Source of the DNA: Acidobacteria bacterium Mor1
GTDB lineage: Bacteria; Acidobacteriota; Polarisedimenticolia; Polarisedimenticolales; Polarisedimenticolaceae
Direction of reading: 5' to 3'
Length of the DNA: 64,000 nucleotides
Assembly (NCBI GenBank): GCA_001664505.1
Contig: CP011806.1
Span: 4,042,176-4,106,175 of the forward strand
Part shown: one piece after another, positions 1 through 8,000 of the stretch
Numbering within the stretch: the stretch's first letter is position 1
Layout of the letters: every line of letters begins with the position of its first letter
Position numbers and translations under genes: made by a program
Notes under the pieces: model-generated
What the model was told of the DNA's origin: nothing
Databases searched by the model: none
The model's input: the letters and a program-made list of their open reading frames with translations, nothing else

Positions 1-285
1 GGCACCTGCCCGTCGGAGTCGGTGGCGACGGCGATCTGGTTCGCCTGTCTCAACGGCGGCCTGGGCGTCGATGAGGCGATCACCGCCGCGACGCTGAATG
101 CGGCGCACTCGCTGGGCCGGGCGGCGGACGCCGGCTCGATCGAGGTGGGCAAGCGCGGGGATCTGGTGATCCACGACATGCCCAACCGCTACCACCTGGT
201 CTACCGCTTCGGGGTTTCCCGAATCGGCACGGTGGTTCTGGGCGGACAGGTGGTGCAGTCGCAGGGAACCGCCTGGCCGGTCTGA
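1..285 (+). CDS. hutI: Imidazolonepropionase, C-terminal end (partial)
   Basis: Only the last 94 codons are present; the gene begins before the window. HutI hydrolyses 4-imidazolone-5-propionate to N-formimino-L-glutamate, the third step of histidine breakdown, in the cytosol. The visible part has the amidohydrolase C-terminal pattern: a GTCPSES stretch, then a helix rich in AATLNAAHSLGR, then EVGKRGDLVIHDMPN and a closing beta segment ending in a VVLGGQVV-type strand. The order and spacing match HutI better than dihydroorotase or urease alpha. It converges on the next gene, with an inverted repeat between the two stops. The metal-binding residues lie upstream of the window, so activity cannot be judged. 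Confidence 0.85.
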   Translation, partial: GTCPSESVATAIWFACLNGGLGVDEAITAATLNAAHSLGRAADAGSIEVGKRGDLVIHDMPNRYHLVYRFGVSRIGTVVLGGQVVQSQGTAWPV

Positions 286-331
286 CCGGCGGTCATCGAT
301 CGAGTCCGGGGAACGGGGAACCCCGCCGGTC
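284..331. terminator. Inverted repeat between convergent genes, possible bidirectional terminator
   Basis: GACCGGCGG at 284-292 is perfectly complementary to CCGCCGGTC at 323-331, with a 30-nt loop. It starts in the hutI stop codon and ends just before the stop of the minus-strand gene. There is no T-run on either side, so termination is inferred from position and symmetry. Confidence 0.4.
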
Positions 332-334
332 GAG

Positions 335-697
335 CTAGAACAGCGGGGCGCGTTCGTCGGCCTTGAAGTTGTACACGTAGGTGTAGACCTTCAGGTCGAC
401 CTCGACCCGGTACTCGGCCGTCACGATCAACTCGCTCTTGGTCTTCTTGATCTCGAGACCCTTCTTCTTGTCGATCGGGATGTGCAGCTCGTCGGCCTTG
501 TCCAGGATGCTCTGGCGGATCTTGCCCATCTTGCCGTGGGCGGCCGCACGCCGGACCTCTTCGCGGATGTGATCCTTGAAGTCGTAGCCGGTGATGCGCA
601 CCGGGATGACCTGCGCTCCGGCGTAGATCCCGCAGATCAACAGCGCCAGGGCGATGATGAACCCCAGTTTGCCTTCGCCTCGTTGGTTACGTCGCAT
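335..697 (-). CDS. Small single-span membrane protein, DUF4845-like
   Basis: A 120-aa protein of unknown function. A short basic N-terminus ([10 protein letters not shown]) is followed by one hydrophobic span at about residues 11-30, then a charged soluble domain. This is a type II or pilin-like arrangement. The soluble part has alternating helices and strands ([15 protein letters not shown], then [22 protein letters not shown]). The overall shape recalls DUF4845-type proteins, but I recognise no function. I chose ATG at 697; the same frame is open further upstream but that part overlaps the start of yjbQ. A promoter with -35 and -10 boxes lies 60-100 nt upstream. Confidence 0.7.
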   Translation of the reverse strand: MRRNQRGEGKLGFIIALALLICGIYAGAQVIPVRITGYDFKDHIREEVRRAAAHGKMGKIRQSILDKADELHIPIDKKKGLEIKKTKSELIVTAEYRVEVDLKVYTYVYNFKADERAPLF

Positions 698-765
698 GGT
701 CAACCTCTCCGCCTCGTCCGTCGTGGACACACCACGGCCGGGATCGCCCGGCCTGGAACGAGGCG

Positions 766-794
766 AATATAGGTTCCGGCCCCCGGAGCGACAA
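766..794 (-). promoter_or_regulatory. Sigma-70-type promoter for the small membrane protein gene
   Basis: Read on the minus strand, TTGTCG (789-794) and TATATT (766-771) are separated by exactly 17 bp. Predicted transcription start is near 759, giving a leader of about 60 nt before the ATG at 697. Confidence 0.5.
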
Positions 795-920
795 CAGTCA
801 CCAAATCGCCGGATTTCCGGCGGAATACGGGTCGTATACTGGGCCGGCCAGGTGCCGGCGCAGGGCCGGCAGCGCTGTTTCGCCGCCTCCGACGGTGGCG
901 GTTGGGACCCGGGGGAGACC

Positions 921-1337
921 GTGAAATCGAAGACCGAGCACCTGACCTTCAACATCGACGCCCGCATGGGTTTCCGCAACATCACCCCCGAGGTCGCCGA
1001 CGTCGTTCGAGACAGCGGCGTGCGCGAAGGCCTGTGCCTGGTCAACGCCATGCACATCACCGCCAGCGTGTTCATCAACGACGACGAACCCGGCCTGCAC
1101 CAGGACTACAAGAAATGGCTCGAGGAGCTGGCGCCCCACGATCCGGCCCGCTACCAGCACAACCGTACCGGTGAGGACAACGGCGACGCCCACCACAAAC
1201 GGCAGATCATGGGCCGCGAGGTGGTCGTGGCGATCACCGGCGGCAAGCTCGACTTCGGCCCCTGGGAGCAGATCTTCTACGGCGAGTTCGACGGCCGCCG
1301 CCCCAAGCGGGTCCTGGTCAAGGTGATCGGCGACTAG
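921..1337 (+). CDS. yjbQ: YjbQ/UPF0047 family protein (secondary thiamine-phosphate synthase type)
   Basis: 138 aa, the usual length of this compact beta-fold family. Recognisable family features in order are [13 protein letters not shown], the [12 protein letters not shown] helix, the [13 protein letters not shown] segment and the C-terminal [14 protein letters not shown] block. Family members have weak thiamine-phosphate synthase activity and their real role is unsettled. The start is GTG at 921, preceded by GGGGGAG at 911-917; no ATG fits, and the longer upstream frame has no family similarity. A TATACT hexamer at 835-840 may be its -10 box, without a clear -35. Divergent from the small membrane protein gene. 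Confidence 0.88.
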   Translation: MKSKTEHLTFNIDARMGFRNITPEVADVVRDSGVREGLCLVNAMHITASVFINDDEPGLHQDYKKWLEELAPHDPARYQHNRTGEDNGDAHHKRQIMGREVVVAITGGKLDFGPWEQIFYGEFDGRRPKRVLVKVIGD

Positions 1338-1454
1338 CTTCCGCGAGCAAGCGGGAGTCGGAGGCCCGGGCTGCAACCGGATCGCCTCTCAGGCGGTTCA
1401 AGCCCTTGTCGGACGGTCGGGGACTGACCCGGTCGTTCCACGGGGGGCACAGCC

Positions 1455-2612
1455 ATGCATTCGACCGTTCTGCGGTGTTTCACGATCCTTGTCCTGTGGG
1501 CGTTCGGCGTTCCGCTGACGGCCGAGCCGCCGGCCGCCGAGAAGGAGGCCGGCCCGCCGGGGCGCTTCATCACCCGGCCGGCTGCGGTCAAACCGGGGAT
1601 CGATTTCTCCGGAATCCAGCAGAATCTTGCGGGGGAGCCGACCCAGGTCTTGGTCCTCGGCACGGCCCACCTCACCTACTTCCCGAAAGAGGCCTTTACC
1701 GCCGATCACCTTTCGCTGGTGCTCGAGCGGCTGCAAGAGTTCGCGCCGGACCTCATCGCCATCGAGTCCATCTCGGGCCGCACCTGCGACCATCTCCGCC
1801 GCTGGGATGCGCTCTACGACGGCGTTGCCGACCGATACTGCGTCGACCCCGGCATCGCGCTCGAGGGGCTCGGGATGACCATGGTCGAGGCCGCCGTGGC
1901 CGTCGAACAGGAGCTGGGCTCGATGGGCGACGCCGCCTCGCCGGCAAAGCGTCGCCGAATGGCCGCGTTGTTCTACGGGGCAGGGGAGCCCTGGTCGGCG
2001 TCGCTGCAGTGGTCGAAGCTGCCGGAAGATCAGCGGAAGCCTGCCGACGGAGTGAGTGAAGCGCTGGCGCAGAAGCTGGACCGCTACCAGCGCTCCCGCA
2101 ACGAAACCAACCTGATCGCCATCGAGCTGGCCCGGCGCCTGGGACTCGAACACCTGGCCACCATGGATGACCACACCGCGGATCTGATCCAGGCCCGGGC
2201 GCCCGAGACTCTGGGCCCGACGGTCAGTTCGGTCTGGAGCACCGATGTTCCCGGCGAGGCGGAGATCGAGGCCAAGGAAGAGACCTTCCTCGGTTCGGCG
2301 GAAGGGGTGCTGGCAGGCTACCGCTACATGAACAGCCCGGACTATCAGCACGCCACCATCGCCGCCGACTTCGGGTTGGCCGCGGCAACTCCGGATCATG
2401 ACGCGGTCGCCCGGCACTACGTCGCCTGGTGGCAGGCTCGCGGGATGCGCATGGCGGCCAACCTCATCGAGGCCGCGGGCAACCGGCCCGGTGCCAAGGT
2501 GCTGGTGATCGTCGGGGCGTCACACAAGGCGTACTTCGATGCGTACCTGGAGCCGATGCAGGATGTGGAACTCGTCAGCGTCGACGCGGTGCTCGCCGGC
2601 GAAGGGGACTAG
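1455..2612 (+). CDS. Secreted DUF5694-like protein (TraB/EreA-like fold pattern)
   Basis: 385 aa with an N-terminal signal peptide (MHSTVLRCFTILVLWAFGVPLTA). The mature part begins with a strand and turn VLVLGTAHL, then LIAIESISGRTCDHL, and near the C-terminus VLVIVGASHKAYFDAYL. This GTxH ... ExxxG ... GxxH order is what I associate with DUF5694 and the wider TraB/ChaN/erythromycin-esterase-like group. No enzymatic function is established for DUF5694. The ATG at 1455 follows a G-rich ribosome-binding site. It ends 25 nt before a convergent gene; a perfect palindrome CGGTCTAGACCG sits between the stops. Family call fairly sure, function unknown. Confidence 0.75.
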   Translation: MHSTVLRCFTILVLWAFGVPLTAEPPAAEKEAGPPGRFITRPAAVKPGIDFSGIQQNLAGEPTQVLVLGTAHLTYFPKEAFTADHLSLVLERLQEFAPDLIAIESISGRTCDHLRRWDALYDGVADRYCVDPGIALEGLGMTMVEAAVAVEQELGSMGDAASPAKRRRMAALFYGAGEPWSASLQWSKLPEDQRKPADGVSEALAQKLDRYQRSRNETNLIAIELARRLGLEHLATMDDHTADLIQARAPETLGPTVSSVWSTDVPGEAEIEAKEETFLGSAEGVLAGYRYMNSPDYQHATIAADFGLAAATPDHDAVARHYVAWWQARGMRMAANLIEAAGNRPGAKVLVIVGASHKAYFDAYLEPMQDVELVSVDAVLAGEGD

Positions 2613-2637
2613 CAGCCCGTGTTTCCGGGGCGTCGGT

Positions 2638-3093
2638 CTAGACCGGCGCACTCCGCGCCTGCTCTTCACAGTGGTCCCGCAGCAGGTCCAGGTAGCTGGC
2701 GATGCCCTTGCGGAAGAAGCCCTGCATGAAAGGGCTCATGATCTTGGGCAGCAGCTTGTGCGGACGAGCATCCATGGTGATGCGCAGGGTGGTCTTGTCG
2801 CCGTCGGGCATCACCTCGAACAGGGTGTCCCAGACGGTTCCGTGACTGTCGGTGACCATGCGGGTGCGTTCGTTTTCGACCCACTCGGTGACTTCCAGAT
2901 CGGTCTTCATCTCTTTGTTGCCGTGGCGCCGGGTCTCGATGAAGCGTGTCCCGATGCCGCCACGCTTCTCGCCGACGAACTCGACGGAGACCACGTCCGG
3001 CTGGATTTCGGGAAAGCGTTCGATCTCGGTGACCGAGCGGAAGACGGTGTCCGCCGGCGCGGCGATCGACTGTTCCAGGGCAATGATGCTCAT
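2638..3093 (-). CDS. SRPBCC family protein (polyketide cyclase/START-like)
   Basis: 151 aa with the helix-grip layout of SRPBCC proteins. It opens with a strand and APADTVFRSVTEIERFPE, then has a run of beta strands (VVSVEFVGEKR, GTRFIETRR, TDLEVTEWVENERTRMV) and closes with a long helix (MQGFFRKGIASYLDLLRDHCEE). Such domains bind hydrophobic ligands; the substrate cannot be read from the sequence. The ATG at 3093 overlaps the stop of the preceding gene as ATGA, so the two are translationally coupled. It is the last gene of an arsR-SRPBCC-SRPBCC operon. Confidence 0.8.
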   Translation of the reverse strand: MSIIALEQSIAAPADTVFRSVTEIERFPEIQPDVVSVEFVGEKRGGIGTRFIETRRHGNKEMKTDLEVTEWVENERTRMVTDSHGTVWDTLFEVMPDGDKTTLRITMDARPHKLLPKIMSPFMQGFFRKGIASYLDLLRDHCEEQARSAPV

Positions 3094-3557
3094 GCGCTCG
3101 CTCCTTCGGCCCGGCCCTCGAGCCGCTCGCCGAGCATGCCGAGGCTGTTGGTCCAGCCACCCTCGATGATGCCGCACATCTGATCCGACGGGATGCCGCT
3201 GTGGGTCAAGGTCAGTTCGGTGCGGCCGTCCTGTTCGCGGAACTCGACCCGGACCTGCATCTCGGGCATGTTGAGCGCTTCGTCGGCGTGGAGCTTGTAT
3301 TCCAGCAGCGTAGGGGGCTCGACGGTGATGAACTCGCCGCTTCCGTGAGCCTCGAACACACCCTCGAGTGACATGTGGGTGCGGAACCGAGTGCCCACCG
3401 CCGGGACCCAGTTGTCCAGCTCCAGTTTCGCCGCGGCATCGCACTTCATCCATTGCGCTACGTGCTCCGCCTCGGTCCACGCTCGGAAGACCAGATCGAT
3501 CGGGGCATGGAACTCCCGCCGCAGGGTCACCGACAGTTTTCTGTTCTCAACGCTCAC
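3090..3557 (-). CDS. SRPBCC/AHSA1-type domain protein
   Basis: 155 aa. The Aha1/SRPBCC signature is clear: REFHAPIDLVFRAWTEAEHVAQW at the N-terminus, then LELDNWVPAVGTRF, GSGEFITVEPPTLLEYK, and the closing GGWTNSLGMLGERL helix. These proteins commonly sit behind an ArsR regulator, as here, and are taken to act as ligand-binding or stress proteins. Start is GTG at 3557: AAGGAG lies 6 nt upstream inside the 3' end of arsR, and the ORF otherwise runs out of phase across arsR. It overlaps arsR by 11 nt and the next SRPBCC gene by 4 nt. Confidence 0.82.
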   Translation of the reverse strand: MSVENRKLSVTLRREFHAPIDLVFRAWTEAEHVAQWMKCDAAAKLELDNWVPAVGTRFRTHMSLEGVFEAHGSGEFITVEPPTLLEYKLHADEALNMPEMQVRVEFREQDGRTELTLTHSGIPSDQMCGIIEGGWTNSLGMLGERLEGRAEGASA

Positions 3558-3969
3558 GGGAATCTCCTTTGTCCTTGCGGCGTCCCTTGCCTTTGCGCGG
3601 CGTCTTGCCGGCTGCGCTTCGATCGGCACTGCGGCGTTCCTTCTCCTGGAGTTCGTCCAGGTAGTCGCTGAGGGTGTCGAAGCGGCTCTCCCAGAACTCG
3701 GTGACCTGGGCGACCCAGCGCTGGGCCAGGGCCAGGGAGTCCGGCTCCATGGCGCAATGGTGAGCCCGCCCCTGGACGTCCCGCCGCAGCAGCCCCGCTC
3801 GTTCCAGCACCTTGACGTGCTTGGTGACCGCGGCCTTGCTCATGGCGTAGGGAGCGCCCAGCTCGCCGACGGTGGCCGGCCCCCTGGACAGCTGGGCCAG
3901 CATGCCCCGCCGGGTGGTGTCCGCCAGGGCGCCGAAGACCTGGCTGAGCTGTGTTTCATTGTTAACCAT
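3547..3969 (-). CDS. ArsR-family winged-helix repressor
   Basis: 140 aa. Winged helix at about residues 5-80: VFGALADTTRRGMLAQL, the recognition-helix region MSKAAVTKHVKVLERAGLL, and the wing RRDVQGRAHHCAM. The C-terminal tail is basic and lysine-rich (GKTPRKGKGRRKDKG). There is no ELCVCDL-type metal motif, so this is the non-metal ArsR subgroup that typically controls linked SRPBCC genes. ATG at 3969 is preferred over the TTG at 4005 because that TTG lies inside the -35 box. The -10 ends 7 nt before the ATG, so the message may be leaderless. A CCGAT-N3-ATCGG palindrome sits between -35 and -10, arguing for autorepression. Confidence 0.88.
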   Translation of the reverse strand: MVNNETQLSQVFGALADTTRRGMLAQLSRGPATVGELGAPYAMSKAAVTKHVKVLERAGLLRRDVQGRAHHCAMEPDSLALAQRWVAQVTEFWESRFDTLSDYLDELQEKERRSADRSAAGKTPRKGKGRRKDKGDSRER

Positions 3970-3976
3970 GTGGTGT

Positions 3977-4005
3977 ACTATCCGATCAAATCGGTGCCGC
4001 GTCAA
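3977..4005 (-). promoter_or_regulatory. arsR promoter with internal operator
   Basis: On the minus strand, TTGACG (4000-4005), 17 bp, then GATAGT (3977-3982). The spacer and the first -10 base hold CCGAT-TTG-ATCGG (3982-3994), a perfect 5-bp inverted repeat. The predicted start of transcription is at about 3970, next to the ATG. Confidence 0.55.
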
Positions 4006-4034
4006 GGGAAAAAGCGCCGGGGAGAGTCGGCGGC

Positions 4035-5006
4035 CTAGCGCCCGGTCCAGGCCAGAGGTGCTTCGACCTTCGCGGGCAGATCGGCCGCGATCGGGTCGTC
4101 GGAGAGCATCTCGACCATTCCGCTCAGGTGCACCAACATCTCGGCGCGGAAGATCGCGTTGCTGTAGTAGAGCGTTGCGGAGCAGTGGAAGCTTCCCCGG
4201 TCGTCGACCTTCTCGAGGGTCGCCGGGACGATCTCCTCGAGGACCTTGGCGGCCTTGCTCGAACGCACCATCGCCGGAATCAGCGGGTCCTCGCTGCGCT
4301 CGATCACGAAGAAGGGACCCTCTTCACCATGCACGAAGAAGCAGAAGAAACGCAGGTAGTCGAGGGCGTTGTCTTCGTCCAGCTTGATCGGTGCCTTGGC
4401 ATTCATCTCGTGCAGCGGCGGTGAGGTCCCATTCAAGCGGAACAGGCGTCCCTTGCGGCTCAGGAAGTAGAGCGCCATCTTCGGGAACTGCCAGTTCGGA
4501 TCGTAGACCCGGATGAGTTGAACCCCTTCGTACCAGGGGATCGGCCGCCAGTGAACATGGGTCGTTTCGGGCGCGACCCGGATGACGCCGTCCACCGGTC
4601 CGATTCGGCCGAGGAACTCGGCGAGCTGCTGCTCTCCGAACAGGGTCCATCCCAGGCCGGTAAGCTTCTCTTTCGGCCAGTCGCCGGGAAGCAAGACGTT
4701 CGCCGATTCGTAGCCGGTGTCGTTCGGTTCGAGATCGGCGGGAAGCGCGCCTTCCTGTCCCTGTAGCATTCCCTGGAGTTCCCCGGAGATCTCCGAGCGG
4801 AGCTGCTCACCGAAGGACTCGTTCACGGAGATCCGTTCCAACGCCTTGCGAAGCTGATCTTGTCGTACCTGCCCGTCGTCCAGCAGGCGGCGAATCCGGG
4901 CCAGATCCTCCCGCGCCATCTCTTCGTCGGTGGTCGTCCCGAGGCGGTCGATCACCGCGTCGGTCACCTTGCTGAGCAGCAACCGTGCGTAGGCTTCATC
5001 AATCAT
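4035..5006 (-). CDS. Unrecognised 323-aa partner of the STAND NTPase
   Basis: I do not recognise this family. Residues 1-95 are helical and acidic/basic mixed (AYARLLLSKVTDAVIDRL, EEMAREDLARIRRLLDDG). Residues 115-323 look like a mixed alpha/beta domain with unusual aromatic stretches, including WRPIPWYEGV, YDPNWQFPKMALYFL, LRFFCFFVHG and GPFFVIERSED. There is no signal peptide, transmembrane span or obvious catalytic motif. ATG at 5006 has GGAG 8 nt upstream and overlaps the end of the NTPase gene by 8 nt, so the pair is co-translated. The tight coupling suggests a sensor, effector or regulator for the NTPase; this is inference. Confidence 0.65.
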   Translation of the reverse strand: MIDEAYARLLLSKVTDAVIDRLGTTTDEEMAREDLARIRRLLDDGQVRQDQLRKALERISVNESFGEQLRSEISGELQGMLQGQEGALPADLEPNDTGYESANVLLPGDWPKEKLTGLGWTLFGEQQLAEFLGRIGPVDGVIRVAPETTHVHWRPIPWYEGVQLIRVYDPNWQFPKMALYFLSRKGRLFRLNGTSPPLHEMNAKAPIKLDEDNALDYLRFFCFFVHGEEGPFFVIERSEDPLIPAMVRSSKAAKVLEEIVPATLEKVDDRGSFHCSATLYYSNAIFRAEMLVHLSGMVEMLSDDPIAADLPAKVEAPLAWTGR

Positions 5007-8000
5007 CGAGTTTGCTCCATTGCAGCCAGTCCGAGGTGTCTTTCCCGGCAGCGATCTCCATCCGTGCGACGCAGGCCGCGGTCTCCATTGCAATCAGGTC
5101 ATGGTTTCTCTGCCCGGGGTCGATCGATCGGGCCCCGGTCGCCGGTTCGACGAGCTTCAGCAAGCGTTGCCGCCAGGCCGCAACCCTCGGGTCCCCGGCA
5201 CCGTGCCATAGCGCGAGCACGCGAAGCATGACCAACGCTGCCGTGCGGCGTGTTCGCTCATCCTCTTCGGTGCCGGCGGTCCAGGTTCGCTCCAGTTCGT
5301 TCTGGGCAGCGTAGTCATCGCCATCGATCAGGCTCTGGGCCACCATGGCGATCCGAAGCCGGCAGTCGACGTCGGTGGTCAAGGGTTCGCCGCCCTGAGC
5401 CAGTTCGGCGAGCCAGGGGTCGCGCCCCGGGGTTGCCTCGGTATCGGGAAGCACACTGATCAGCATGTCTGCCAGATCGTTCTGGGCGCGGTCGCCGACC
5501 TGCTTCATCAGCAGCTTGATCGTCGAGGCAACCCGGGGCCAGCCTTCCATCGAGACCCGTCGAAGCTGCCAGAAGTGATGGCGCAGGTTGTCCCAGGACT
5601 GGTAGTTCAGGGATACGTGGTCGATGCCGTTGGCCTCGACCAGGTCGGCGAAGCTCACCAGGGCCGATTGGGCGTCGCCCCCCTCCTGGTGGCACGCATC
5701 GAACAACATGTCGAAGAGATCGATCGCCGAATAGGTGACCGGAGTGCGTCCTTGCCGGGCTACCAGCGCTCGGTAGCGCTCTGTCCGCGCGCGCAGGTAG
5801 GCCAGAAGCGGGCGCTCTCTGTCGCGGTCGAAGTGGGCCACGCGTGTGCCGATTCTGCACCAGGAGCCGAGGATCCACTTGCGCGTTGCTTCGGACAGTT
5901 CGTCCAGGGAAGCTGCGGCCTCGAGGAGTCGGTCAGAGGTTGCGGAGATGTCTTCGAGCGAGTCGACGCCGCTCTCCTTGTCTCCCTGCTGCGGCGAGAT
6001 CTGCAGGTACGCGTAGTTGTCCAGTGCGCCCAGCGCAGCGGAAATGGCCTCGCCGTGGCTGAAGTCGCCGGCCGCCGATAGGGCCTGGATCGCTTCGACG
6101 ACTTCCCGCCCCCGGCGAGGGTCCTCGCCGTGCTCTGCGTAGATCAATATCCGTGTCACGAGGGATGCAATCGCGACCGAGTCCTGAGTCCGCCTTTCGG
6201 GCGCAACCAGAGCGCGACAGCGCTCCCCGAGGTGAGCCCGGGTCTCCTGCTCTTCCGAGCTCAGTGGGGTCGCCGCGAAACCGAACTTCCTCTCGTCGTT
6301 GCGATAGCGCCAGAAGACCGAAGACAAGGCGTGGCAGAGGATCTTCGCGTTGCGCCGGCGAAGCTCGAAGTTCCCCTCGCTCATGGCCGGTTCCACCGCA
6401 TCGTCGTACATCCGGCGCAGCATCGTCAGGGCACCGGCGACGGTATCGGCATCGCTGCTCAGCCGGAAGATCGCCTGGCCGTCGCCGGCAGCTTCCGTGG
6501 TTTCGCTCTCGGTGGCCAGGGTGTTGAACTCCAGGTGGCGCTTGCCGAGTTTGTCCTGAACCGGGACAGGCCGGCCGAAGCCCGACGGCGAAACCCCTTT
6601 GTTGACGACAAAGGCCAATTGCTCGGCGAGATCGATCACTCCGTCGGCACGTTCGATCTGCGTCTCGATGGGGGCCGTCGGGTCGGGGGGGAACCGATCG
6701 AGCAGCCGGGCCATGCGCTTGAGGTCCTCGCGAGTGGCCGCACGGGTCTGGAGCGGGGCGATGGTGGTCAGCACCAGGCTGCGGAACGGTGTCGCGAGGT
6801 CCGGAGAAACCTCATCGCCGGGCTTCTCCGGGAGCAACCAGTCTGCTGCCGCGGCATGCTCCGGGAAGTCCTGGGTGGTCAATACCGAGAAGAATGCCGC
6901 GCCGGCCGGGTCCGCGCTCCAGGCGTACTCCCGCAGGAACTTTCGTCTGTAGTCTGCAGTGCGCTTGTTCTCGCAGAGGAACGTCTTGTCCTCTCGCAGC
7001 ATCAGCAGAACCAGCGCCTCGCCGACCAGATCCGGCTCGAGAATCGGGTAGGGATCATCCATGCCCCGTCGAGCCGATCCGCAGAGGGTCGCGAGGGTGT
7101 GATCTTCGTTGAAGTCTGCCGACGGGCGCGATCCGACCGGCGAGTCGAAATCCTCGGGGTGCCGCGGCAGCAGGGTCGCGACGCTGGTTCGGAACCTGGG
7201 GTTTTGGTATAGGCGGGCCCAGGCTTCGTCGGTCAGGCCGCGGCACATCGTCGAGAGCGCCAGGAAGGTGAGATGCCGGTCCACCTGCTCCCGGGCCGTG
7301 GCCGGATCTGCGACGTCGGAGGCACTGTTCCAGCGCCTCTTGAACTGGTGGTCCAGGTAGTCCCAGAACAGGGCAAGCCGGGACTCCTCCTGACTCGCAT
7401 CCCCTTTCGCTTCCTGGGGCAGCACGCCACGGGCGAGCAGGTCGGCAACCATGATCGCGAACAGCGGACGCCTGGTCTCGTCGTAGCGGCGCAGCAGTGC
7501 GAGCAGGTCGCTGGCTGCGACGTCAGCTGGTGGATCTCCGCCTTCCTCGTCGAGGGCCCGGGTAATGCGGCTGCGCATCAAGGTCTCGGTCTCATCGTCG
7601 GAAAGGCCGCCCAGGAACAACGCGCCTGACGGGTTGTCCTGGCGATCGGCGGGAGGATCGAACCGGATCTGGGTATTGGAGGCGAGTGCGTCGTCGTCTC
7701 CACGGGCCACCAACTCGAAGAACCGATCGTTGGACCGGCGCAGCAGCAACAGCGCACGGACCGGGAAGGGTGCGTCCTGGGCGAACAGGGCGCACCGTTC
7801 GAGGAATCGGCAGCAGACTTCCGGGGCGCTGCCCGCGTAGTCGATGACGAAGAGCGCGGGGCTTCCGATCTTGCCCAGATCACCCTTCGCCGGCCCCTTG
7901 CCCGCAAGGAAGTCCGAGCGCACGAACCCCGAGAAGGGCCAGTGCCGTTTCTCGGTCTCGAGGATACGCAGGGCGAGGCGGCTCTTGCCGCTACCTGCAT

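Noticed and set aside
698..1078. N-terminal extension of the small membrane protein
   Set aside because: Runs antisense into yjbQ; the promoter at 766-794 lies inside the extension.
2632..2643. CGGTCTAGACCG palindrome as an operator
   Set aside because: It overlaps the stop codon between convergent genes, where a short hairpin is more likely than a regulator site; too short to call a terminator.
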